Below are positions 47,144-58,708 of a stretch of DNA of 64,000 nucleotides, in pieces (the stretch's first letter is position 1; every line of letters starts with the position of its first letter). Source of the stretch: Certhia americana (Eukaryota > Chordata > Aves > Passeriformes > Certhiidae); the NCBI GenBank assembly GCA_018697195.1, contig CM031857.1:94630545-94694544 (forward strand), written 5' to 3'. Position numbers and translations under genes: made by a program. Under the pieces are notes generated by a model that worked only from the letters and a program-made list of their open reading frames with translations, searched no databases and was not told the origin of the DNA.

Positions 47144-47679
47144 TGATGCAGTGGGTCAGAGCTGCACTGGCTCTGTCACTACAAACTGTGAGTGTGTCAC
47201 ACCACAAGGGCAGGATGATCTGAAGGGTGACTAGAGCAGTCGCTCTACAACTTTTTTGGCTGTCAGTCTGCGCTTGAAGGAGGCAAGGAGGAGGCGGAGG
47301 GCTTTTGCAGAGGACTAAAGAGGATTTTATTACTCTGGGGAATATGGTGGCAAAAGACAGAAAATGCAAGTGTACAACAACTTAGATATGGGGGTGGTCT
47401 AAAGGGAGGGTACAATTATTAGTTAATCAGAGGTATCCTGGGAAGGCGTAAAGGGCAGGGTTCACAAAAATATCACCCAATGAGGGAGGTAAGGGGGAAA
47501 ACTGGGTCACATGGACTAATGGGCCATTGTACTTTAGGGGATTTCTGAAGGGGAAGCAGGGGCCTGGCACAAGGTAGGATTGACAGGGAACTCAGGGTAG
47601 ATTGAAGGTAGGAGGGTATAATTTGGACCAAACTTGGTCAATAACAGAATGTACCATTAACAAGAAATACACTGCAACA
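47144..47679 (-). mobile_element. Solo LTR, class II (ERVK-like), inserted in CR1
   Basis: A 536-bp element with TG...CA ends (TGATGCAG...CTGCAACA) interrupts the CR1 reverse-transcriptase text. It is flanked by TGAATG (47138-47143) and GGAATG (47680-47685), a 6-bp target duplication with one change. On the minus strand an AATAAA signal is at 47326-47331. Its termini (TGATGCA / GCAACA) match those of the LTR at 11581-12283 (TGACGCA / GCAACA), and AATACACTG near the right end parallels AATACTGGC there, so the two appear to belong to one family or close relatives. It has far fewer CpGs and a mutated duplication, which suggests an older insertion. No retroviral interior is present. Confidence 0.9.
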
Positions 47680-47685
47680 GGAATG

Positions 47686-48950
47686 TTCACTAAATGTATG
47701 GCACATGGAAAAAATAAGGAGGTGATGGGTGGCAGGCAGCATGGCATCACTAAGAGCCTTCTACAATGCAGTTACAGCATTGGTGAAGAGGGGAAGAGTA
47801 ACTGACATATCCTGCCTGGATTTTTGCAGAGCTTTTGACACTGTCCCAAATCATATCCTAGTTTCTTTACTAGACAGACATGGATTTGATGGATGGATCA
47901 TGCTGTGAAAAAGGAAATGGCTGAATGGTCACACTCAATGGGTTGTGGTCAATGGCTTGACATCCAAGTGGACTGTGACAAATTATGTTCTTCCTGAGCT
48001 GGCATTGAGACCAGCACTGTTTAACACCTTAGTCAGAGACATGCAAAGTGGGACCATCTGCACCCTCGGCAGGTCTGCTGAGAACATTGGTTTGTGTGGT
48101 GAGGTTCACACACTGGTGGGAAGAGATGGAATTCAGAAGGACCCTGACAGGTTTGAGGGGTGGGCCCATGTGAACCTCATGAATTTCAATGAGCCCAAGT
48201 GCAAGGTCCTGCACATGGGTTAAGGCAATCCCAAGTAAAAATACAGGCTGGAGAGAGAATGGAATGAGCGTTGAGGAGACAGACTTGGAGGTCTTGGTGG
48301 GTGAGAAACTTGACACAATTTGAAAATGTATACTCTCAGCCAGGAAGGCCAACCATACCCTGGAATGCATCAAAAGAAGCATGGCCCGCAGGTTGAGGAA
48401 GATGATTCTCCCTCACTATTACATTCTCATAAGACCCCACACAGGGGACTGCAGCTGACTCTTTGGCCTTCTGAATAAGAAGGAAAAAAACCTGTTGGAG
48501 TGAGGCCAGAGGAAAGCCACAAACATGATAAGGATGGAGCACATCTTCTATGAAAGAGATGGATTGTTCAGCTTAATGGAAAAAAAAAAAATAAAGCTAT
48601 GGTGAGAACTTGTGGCACTTTCCAGTACCTAAAGGGGGCTACAAGAGCTGGAGAGGGATTTCTTACAAGGGCATGTAGTGATAAGACAAGGAGTAAGGGC
48701 TTTAAACTGAAAGAAGGTAGGCTTGGATTAGATCTAAGCATACAATTCTTTACCATGAGGTTGGGGAGACATTGGAACTAGTCACCCAGAGAAGTTGTGG
48801 ATGTCTCATCCCCGGCAGTGTCCAATGCCAGGCTGGATGGGTCTGAGAAACTGGTCTAGCAGGTGTTATCACTCTTTATGAAGGGGAGGGTTCTAACTAC
48901 ATCATGTTTAAGGTCCCTACCAACCAAAGCTGTTCTGTAATTCTATGATT
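47686..48950 (+). mobile_element. CR1 LINE, 3' piece (reverse transcriptase to tail)
   Basis: Continues the element at 46980-47143. Blocks read FTKCMAHGKNKEV, GRQHGITKS, SCLDFCRAFDTVPNHILVSL, NGHTQWVVVNG, ELALRPALFNTLVRDMQSG, FNEPKCKVLHMG, GTFQYLKGATRAGEGFLTRA and LKEGRLGLDL. The tail ends TTCTATGATT at 48950. In the family the catalytic FADD motif follows the VRDMQSG-like block, and here it reads RSAEN, so the active-site aspartates are lost. Stops and frameshifts occur throughout. With the 5' piece this is the longest CR1 copy in the window, about 1.4 kb without the LTR. Confidence 0.95.
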
Positions 48951-51900
48951 GTATTATTTCTTAGTAGTCCCCAATAATTTGCGTTGTTTGCTTTGTTCTG
49001 ATATCGAAAACTCTAATTTTGACTAATAAGATATTTTATTTGAATGAATTATTCTGGTTGTGAAAATTCATTATTATTAAATGAAGTAGCAGAAATAGGT
49101 TGGATATTTAGTATTTTCAGTCACAGTGTAAAAATTACCTATCTTTAGTCAAATCAGTAAGTAATAAAGCATATAATTGCCCCAATTTGTAGCTATCTAA
49201 TTTGAACTGTTCCTCTGAAGGCTGTTACTGAAAAAAAATATTCTTCTAGAGTATCTTGTAAAAAACCCTCGATACACTACAAAAATATAGCAATCCTGTG
49301 AAGAGGGAAAGGAACAAATTATGATATATCTATATTAAAAAAACCAAACCTCATAAAATTGATTAAAGGCAGTTTTTTTTTTTTAACTTTTAAAAGAACT
49401 ACTATTTTGTAGTGTAAAACACTTTAACTAAATAAATAATTTTACTTCACATTAAGGACCCTTCTTTAAGTATGTATTTAAGAACAAAATTACAAAGACA
49501 CAGGAAGATAGTGAGATAAACATCTATAAGAACCTACAATCCCCACCTTTAGCAAAGAGGTTTCTTCATCTAGCAGTCCTTTCTATTTCAGTGGCATTAG
49601 CATGAATATTCCATCCCAGGATTCTGCTTTGCTATTAGTAACTGTGATACACTGGCAGCTGGATGGCTTTCCAAAAGTCACACAGAATGGTGTGTGACTA
49701 GAAGCCACACTAGAAGTCACTTCTAAGATGGGCTTTAGCCCAACCCATTTCCTAGAGTAGAAGTAGTTTATCATGTTCATGCAGCAAGCTTTTGGGAGTG
49801 GAGTAGCTGCAGAGGTATCACTGACAAGCTGATGGAAATTTCCCCTATGTGCAGCAGTCAATACCAGAATTCAAACAACCTTGCCGTAAAAATGTAAATA
49901 ATTAACTTTTGTGTCATAGTCTTTGCCTTCTAAAATTACTGAAGTCAACCCATTGACATGCTTCTAGTTCTATGCACAATAGGTGTGAGTCTTGATTCAC
50001 TTATTTTTATTAGTTTCTGAGTGGACTGTACTGTAAGCTAAATTGTGAGCGATGAGCTGAGATCATCTTTTCAGGCCGTTAATTCTGAGATGACCTGTGT
50101 AAAGTAAATCCAAAATTACAAGTAAAACCAAAAGAGGACAATTAAGGCTGTAGATTAATCATTGATGTCTTTCTAACTGATGAACTAGAGATCTCAACTT
50201 CTTGCAAAGAACTCATCACACTGTCAAGCTTTTGCATGTGAAAATGTCTCAGTATTGAGTTATTTCACTACTGTGATGTTTTATTTCCTACTTCCTTGTC
50301 TCATTCTCTCTTCTCTCTCCACTTCCACCATTATTAAGAAAGAAGTGTTAAGATAATTTATTATCTGATAACTTTATTTTTTTGTGGACCCAATTAAGCT
50401 TGCAATCTGGACAAAATATAGAGATTAATCCAGATTTAATGGTTAATGATTTAATGGTTTAATGGTCTTGAGGTATTTATGGTACTTTTTCAAATGCATT
50501 GGAAGCTTTTGTAATTATCAATCATAATGTTTCACTGTTTGCTATGAAGCCTCTATGGTAAAACTGTCAGAACTGTGTCACTTCTTCTGTTTAGTTCCTC
50601 ACAGAGAAATGTTAAATGAAAGGATATATGAAACCATAACTATTTTTTCATTTCACAGGTTTCCAGGAAATCTGCTTTCTATGTTTCTAACTGGTGTGTA
50701 AGCAGGAGATAGATGATGATTTTTCTTTTTTGTATTTTAATGGGTTAACCATTCTGCAACTATGAAGGGACATGGTACTTTTTTTGAGAACAGTTGCTCA
50801 ACATTTTTCAGTAGTAGGTTCACTTTTTTCAGTTCATCCTGGCATAATAGTTACATATTTCTGCTTGGATGCAGGCTTTATTATATGGTGTCATCTGCCT
50901 GCTCAATCACTATAATTTGTTGAACATTAGCCAATCTTGAAATGATCTTGAAAGGTGGTTCTGATATAAAAAGTAATGAAGGACCGCTAAGAAAATACAT
51001 TGTGTAAGTCATTCAAAAGCAGAACTTGTTGTTCAGAAAATCTCAGTATAATTTGGAGTGATTGTGAAAACCATACACATATTCCTCTCTTTTATGAAAA
51101 TCAAAATCAATGTTAATGTTTTAATTAATGTGCCAGATGGCATTTAACACTTCTGGGGTGATTTAAAATATAAAGTTTCTTTAGGAAATTCCTGACAGGA
51201 ATTTAACTATACAGCTTTCAAGCAATAAATGTACTTTATTTTTGTGACTGGAGTGGCATAGGAGTATAATTTGTTTGAGTGTAGTCAGCTCTAAACCTTA
51301 ATATATGTTTAATAAACCTCATTAAACATATAGTCTGTTAGCACCCATTTTATATTGTACTTTGTATTTTTTTTTTTCTTTTTTTACTTTTTTGACATCT
51401 AGTGTTTGGAGAGTCCCTTGCTTTCTAAATACCAGATGTCTTCATTCTATGGCTAATCCATCTTAAGGACTTCTTGGTGTCATGGGATTTGGATGGTTGT
51501 TGTCTTAATGGATGGAGAGAGAAAATTATTTGTCATTAGGGGAGCTGGAAAATCATTGCAGTATTTTGTTAAACACTAAATGCAAATACCTAGGAAAAAT
51601 GGGGCTCTGGGTGCTGTAACATTAGGTGATCCTCATCAGCTCTTGGGCTGAATGTGAATTTTGTATAAAAGTTTAATGTTGTTACCTCTTTTAAAGTACT
51701 TCAAAATAAACATATACTTTTCTCACACTTCTTATACTTAAATATTTAGATTTTTCTGCTTCTGATATAGAGAAAATACATGAAAAAATATGGAAGGAAT
51801 GTCAATAATACATGTCTAGTGCATGTAAATTTCTCTCAGAGTAGTAAAATATTTCCTTTTGATTTATGAACATTTCATATCTAGTACTTGAAATAACAAG

Positions 51901-54900
51901 CTCTTCTTTCTACCTTTAGTTGAACTGTAATATTACAGCATGAGTTGCTTTCAAGAAGAATTTTGCTAATATATTTGAAATTAAATTAATTAATTTTGTA
52001 AATTTAAAAATATATTCCACTGAAGCCCAGAATAATTAATTATATAATCAGATTGGTTTAACTGTTGTTCCAGCTTTTTATGAAATTTCGAAGGTGGGGA
52101 TTTTTAAAGATTTTTTTCTAGAAGTTATTGTGGATTTCTTTGAGTTTTTTAATCCCGGATATAATTTCAAAATCTTTTCTTTGTATTCAGAACTCTACCA
52201 GTTAAGTTAAAATTTAAAAACCCAAACCTTAGACATTCAGTATGATAAAAAATGTTATTTTAAATTCAAGATTTAGAGACTTTTAAGAATGAGAAAATTT
52301 AAATTAAATTTTTAGCCATTTCCTACTCTTATTTAATAAAAATAGATTTTTGCCTTTTATAAGAATAAAACTTTGATGACAGTTTATTTTACTCTTTACA
52401 TTGACCCACCAGCTGTTTGCCAAAATAAGAATTCTCAATTCTTTGGTGAAAAAATAGTAGCTAAAGTAGACAGGAGAGGAAATAAAAGAATCAATTACAC
52501 CTAATCATGCCTTTAATAAGACTTTGATCCTGCAATGAGAACAATGTGAAGAGATTCCTTACTCCACACATCTGGAGTGTTTCTGTGTAAATGAAGATTT
52601 CAGGCCTTGTAAATTTCAAAGCTGGACTGTAATTTAATCCTGGTTTCATTTGTGCACAGATGGTTCCTTCTCAGTATTAAGAGAGATTGTTATCTAAGAT
52701 TTTAGAGGCTGAATAAATATGATTAGGAGCAGTAATAAACACATGATGTGTTGTAGATTAAATTGCTGTGATAAAGTAAAATCACTACAGACTTTTTTAT
52801 TCTTAATTTTTAAAGAGGTTTCTCACAGTGGTGACAGCAATCTATAGTGAAATGGTCTCTGAAACAGGTACTTTTGCCTTTATTTAATTATATAGAACTT
52901 ACTGTATTACAGCTCAGATCTGAAACTGGGAGCCAGAGATGCCCAATGTAGTATAAATAGAATTTGCACCTCCAAGTTTTCATTTGGTTTTTTTTTATAT
53001 TTTGACACTTTTCACTGATAACAAAATTGTTTGGGTTGGATTTTCTTATTTAGGAGCAGTAATTAATATTTAACATTTAATCACTTTATATTTTTATAGA
53101 TCCTAGTAAGGACAGACCTAAAAGTATGATTTCAGACATTTACAGTGTAAATTAATCTACTTAAGTGCAGCCAAATAATGCTCTTGACTTTTTTTCATTC
53201 TTCAGACAGTTCCTTGCTTTTTGTTAACTAAAGAATAGCTGAGAATGTAAACTACTGCTTAACAAAGCTCTATTTAATCTTTGGTTCTTTTGGAAATGCT
53301 AGAAAAATATCAGACAGCATGCATCCTACTTTTAAACTGGAGGGTGTTTTGCTAATAGCCTAAAGTTGATTGAGAACAGATTTATGACAACAAAGATTAA
53401 GTAAATGCAGCAGAATATTCAAACACAAAATACATGGGAATAGAAAAGATTTAACAAATCAAGGCTAAAGCAAAAAAGCTAGATGGTAGAAGAGAGGTGA
53501 GTGCATGTGCAACAGTCAGAATCTCCAGCTGCTTTTTAGTTTGGAGTCTCTTTGAAGATATTTTCTGATTATTTTTATATTACTTTTACTTATGAAAGTG
53601 AAGAGAGCTTTTTGGCCTCTGGCAATTTTTCTGGATTAAAATAGAAATGTTTTAAACAACCTGTTACAGTGTCTGTGCGTAGCTAATGGTTACAGTTGCC
53701 ACACTTTTTGAAATTATTTTATTAAGAATTGATTGGAGTTTCTATAAAATAATAGCATCAGAAGAGAAAGACTCCTTTCCTTTGGATTTATGCTATGATA
53801 TATCGCTACCATTGACTAGTCAGTGTTTTTTCTCTATCTTAAATCATAAGTCATAGCTCACGTGTGTAAGAGATTTGCTGCAGAGTGGCAAGTACCATTA
53901 ATTCTAGCCAGACACAGATTTTGTTTTGACTAGCCATTTGGGCAGATAGTTATGTGACCAGTATGAACAGCAAATTGTTTGTTTAGCAATTGCCAGGCCA
54001 GGCCTCTAATTTTTTTTTTCCCTGAATGCACCTTGTTAGTAAAGAATATCATGTTTTACATTGCTTAGGAGCTCATAACTCTCAGCAGAACAGGTAAAAT
54101 ACAAACAACAGTATACATAAAATCATCCAGTTGCTCATACTCAAATACTGAAAGAACCAGCTACAAGGATAAAGGAATAAATTTTAGTTTTCTTGTGCAG
54201 TCACTGTGTATCTTCCCTGAGAACAGATTAGGAACGCTTCGCCAGCTCCCTGAAAACCTATTTGCGTAAATCACATCTAAATGTAATGTTGTGATACAAT
54301 TCAGACACTGTCTGAGAACAGAGGAACTCCAAATCTCTTCAAGGCTGCAGTTTGAAGTGTGAGGATAACAGTGGGAATACAAAATCCATAATTACAGAGG
54401 GAACGGAACAGCCACCTCAAGCAATTAGGTCTGGTTTGATTCTTGAGTCGCCTTTCATGTTGCCATGTATTTCAGTTTTGAACATTTGTTCCATAGATTC
54501 CTGGAGCTGTTTTCTGTACCCTTCCTGCATCCATCCAGTATGAATTCCCAGAGCTTTCCAAACACATCCATAAAATGTGTCATATGATGTGCAACCAGTG
54601 GCTGCTTTCTTGCGGCAGAATTGCTGCTCCTTTTGACATAATTCATCATATTGATCTGTGCTGAACAGGCAGGCAATTTAGATGACTAACAGAAAAATGG
54701 TGAAGTCAAGATATTTAAAAGCATCTCATAGGCACACTTTACATCTTTTTTATTCTGCTTTGAAGACCACCACCAATTCAGAAGGAAAATATATCTGATT
54801 GTTTTTAACATATGTAATCTGAACAAGGAGTCTAGATTAGCTGACTTCTTTCACTAAACTAAATGGGAATTTCTCTTTCATGTTTAGCATTTTTCTTCAC

Positions 54901-57900
54901 ATTTCTGCAGGCCAGGCAACTTGTCCTCTTCCAAACAATTCCCAGGAATGATTTGAAGGGTAGTACAGGCCAACAGCTGGTCACAGTTAGCAGTATAGAT
55001 GACGCCACGCTATAATGTAAGAAGCAAATTTAGCCTTGCAGACATGGGCCATAATGTGGCAGCTGGACTGAAGATCAGAGAACAGTTCAGGCTGATTTTA
55101 TTTAAAAGGGTGAGTTTAGACAAGATGATTAATAGCTAAGTGTTTAGGTCAGCACTTCACTATCTACACTCCTATTCAGATTTGGAAGATTAAAAATGTG
55201 ACACTATCTTTGGAATATAGCTGTCAGGTGAAGTCTTCTCAAAAATTAATACAGTGACTTTACCACTTAGGAATGTCTTTGCACCCTTCCTATATAGCTA
55301 CCAGCCTGCTCATGTTGAAACATTAAATCTATCTATTTATTAATTTGTTTAAAATTGAACAAAATTCATTAATGTATACATAGAAATCAACATGTTAATA
55401 TGTTTTTTTTTCAGTTATCTGACAGTAAGTACCGTACAAATAATTGCTTGTTCAGTTTCTGATTTTACCTGTTAAGCTGAGACTTCCATCTCAATATTTC
55501 CTGTGTGACAACTTATCTTTACAAACATGGATTCCAATGCCTAAATTCTGTCTAGTGAAAGTGTGATGGTCTTGAGTGGACTCAGCAGAGCTAATAACAT
55601 AGAACTCTGGAACATAGAATTCACTTCAGCTGTCAGACAGGCTTCTCCAGTTCAGAGGAGCCTGTGGACTCTTCAGGATAATTGAGGTGACGATACACTA
55701 AAGGCAATATCACATCAATGTAGTATTCCATGCAGTCTGACTATCTTATCCATTTTTTTTTTCAATCCTCAGCTTACACCAGATGTAATTTTATTTCCGA
55801 AATCTGTATTTAATTGAGAATAAAGCAGAAGTTGCTTTCTTTGCTTGCATCACTGCTCATCTATACAGTAGCGATGAATGCTCTTTTTCAAGTGTTGTCT
55901 TCCTATTTCTACCCTTAATGCAAACTGCATCAGCAGCAACTTGTTGCCCCAAAAAATATTGCTCACACTTCCAAAAAACTTCTACACTCCCCCAAATCCA
56001 AGATAATAGTTTAAACCCTGCAGAATGTTGCATCCTTGCCTAAAAACTTCCAGCTTAAAGTCTTGCTCTTATCATCTGTTGTTGCCAAAATCTAATTCCT
56101 GAATCCTCCATTAGTCCTAGGAATAACACCATATTAAAGGAAATTGCAAACTTTCAACAAAGAAAATTGTTCATTCAAACTAGACGGGTAACTATATTAC
56201 CAGATATCTACTTAGCATTTTGATTGCAGTTCTATCCAAACAATGCATCATTTTAATTGACCAGTTGTTATATGGCAAATATATGGCAAAAGATTGGTTT
56301 TTTTCCTATATTTTATTTAAAAATTCCTAAAATACAAACCAGAAAGAAAACCCCCAACAACAACTTAGTATTAGGACTTAGGACTTAGCATTGCTATCAT
56401 GAAATCAAAGGATTCAGCCATTACAAATTTGAAGAAAGAATAGAACATCAAAACTGAGACTATTTCTCATTTGAAAACTGTTGATTAGAGATCATTTGAT
56501 TAGATGAAGATGAAGATGTTGATTAGATATTTACAGCCATGAGGGGAAACTTGCAGTCAGTTCTTCTTAGAGCCTTCAATAACTTTGCAACTCTGACATT
56601 TGATAGTGATAACTAAATGTTCCTGGATCACTACAGGAAATTAATGTCTGAGAAAGAAAAAAAATCACTTCTAGGAACCCCTAGTTAGTGCAGATTGAAG
56701 GCATACATCTCTAAAACCAGAGGCAGGCATATGTCTCTCTATGTCCACTGATAGTTCATCAGTCCTCTAATTTCTGTCTGTCTTTCTGTAGTATTTAACA
56801 TTAAATGTAAGAAATATGGATGTTTGTTCCATAATATAAGTATAATGATATCTTACTAAAAATAAACAAATAAATTTGTAGCTGAATTATGTTCTAATAT
56901 ATAATGCACCTTAAGCCTTGAGCTCTTATTTGTCCTTAATTTACCCTTCCATAACATACAGATGCTTGTTTACAGATTGCATACAATGCATTGAATTGAA
57001 TTTCTATTAGATATTACTTGAAAGAAATAGAAAAGAATGGATATTATTATTTATAAATCCCTAGCTGGAAAACTCCAATAAAGTACACACAGCTTCTAAG
57101 TATCTCATAGGATTTGTGGAGTTAGTTAGCTATTTCAGATGAGCTAATTCTCCTACAGTGATTTTTAAACTTGCCACAGTGTTCTTTTAAGGTATATGCA
57201 GATTTTTCTTTCATTCTTCTGTGTTGTTATTTGCATTACCTATTCTTTTGATTATTATTCAATTTTTCTATGTGAGTAATTTGGTTTGAGGAATGTCCAA
57301 GTTTTAACAGACATTTTTCTAGCAGTCTTAAGGGAAATCTGACAGACAATTGGAGCATGAAAACAGGCACATTGGCGTTGTGGAGAGAAATTGTGTTACA
57401 CTAATCTTACATCCACTGGGCATTTCAAAACTGTAGCTCTAATGAAAAAGAAGCAACAGATCTTGGTAACATTCTCTGGAAAAGAGATGACAGTTCATAA
57501 ACTTGCATGTTTCTCGCATGATGTCCACTGACCTCTTTTGTAATCCAATAGAAACCATTTCAATCCTACTTTTTGAAAATGGAGGAAGATTGTGGTATTT
57601 TGTTCAGAACTGAGATGGTGTTTTATGGTGCTACCAATCTCTTTCTCCTTTTCCATTGCCATTTATTGCAACTCCTTGGCTGGGGGTCAATGACATGGAA
57701 AACTGGCTCAACAGAACAAAGCAGACCATGTGAGCACACCTAATCTTCTTTAGTATAAACTGAGTAAGTTTAATTTACAATTGTAAAATTGTTATGGAAT
57801 TAACTAATATTTTTATCTATTCTGTTTTCTTTGATATCTATCTTTCTTACACATCAGCCTGCATGTAGATACATGACAAAGGGCAGGTCATATTGTGTTC

Positions 57901-58361
57901 AAGAAAGCTGTGTTCTATTATGCTGACTCAATCATACAGCTCCTTATTTTAAAATCTTTTCAGGAAGCTTTACTCACAAAGATATCTTCCATTGCACCCA
58001 GTCACATAGCCACATCCTAGGGAATTTTAAGACCAATGAAATATTCAGAAAAAAGTTCCATATAACAATGTTTGTCTATATATGTCACTAAAACCCTATA
58101 GATTTAATCAAAATAATTTTCATATATGTCTTTCTAATGAGAGAAATTTTCTAACATCAGCAAAAAGATTCAGTGACCAGGGTTTTCATCCATGAAAAAA
58201 ATGCTGTAGTTTGATATTTTCTTTGTTTCAATTTGCACAAAAAAATACTGAATATACATTGTTTCTAAGCAAGCAACATCTTAAAAGAAATGCAAATAAA
58301 GTTGTGATTTTGACATTTCATACCAAATTAATATGTGAACACCATTATAATAAAATTTCTG
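48951..58361. other. Repeat-free AT-rich block (9.4 kb)
   Basis: No CR1, LTR, microsatellite of note or gene recognised. There are only short T runs, a TTAATGG-rich local repeat (about 50440-50465) and a TTGATTAGA triplication (about 56480-56528). Open frames are 92 codons or shorter, and their products resemble no known family. Candidate ground for conserved regulatory DNA, but this cannot be judged from one sequence. Confidence 0.55.
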
Positions 58362-58367
58362 GTTAAG

Positions 58368-58702
58368 TGTTACATTCCTTTTAGGGAATGGCCTCTCCTC
58401 AAAAACCCCTCCCCCAGAAACTGTAACCTGGCCTGATTTACCTGCCCCTTGACTCTGACCTATGGCTTTCAGCCAGGTAATCTGACCTCGACCCCAAAAG
58501 GGATAAAAATCCCTGTTCCCCCATGCTTCCTCCCTCTTTCTGCCTCCGGGACACCTTCATTGGAAATAAAGCTTTGGAATATATCCTGAGGTAAGGGGCC
58601 TCTTTTGAACCTCTTCTCCCTATCTTGAAGATCCCCTCTCCCAAATCCCCCGAAATCTGAGCTAGCAGCTTGTGGGGGGGTGGAGGGAAAGGGAAAACTT
58701 CA
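58368..58702 (+). mobile_element. Compact solo LTR, class II-like, with intact signals
   Basis: A 335-bp element starts TGTTACATTCC and ends ACTTCA, flanked by a perfect 6-bp target duplication GTTAAG (58362-58367 and 58703-58708). A TATA-like GATAAAAAT lies inside a small palindrome (AGGGAT / ATCCCT, 58499-58514). AATAAA is at 58565-58570, followed by a GT-richer U5. A splice-donor-like GAG|GTAAGG spans 58588-58596. Length, ends and duplication size are those of class II (alpha/beta-like) avian LTRs. It differs in sequence from the two longer class II-like LTRs. No retroviral interior is present, and the 68-codon minus-strand frame across it is spurious. Confidence 0.88.
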
Positions 58703-58708
58703 GTTAAG

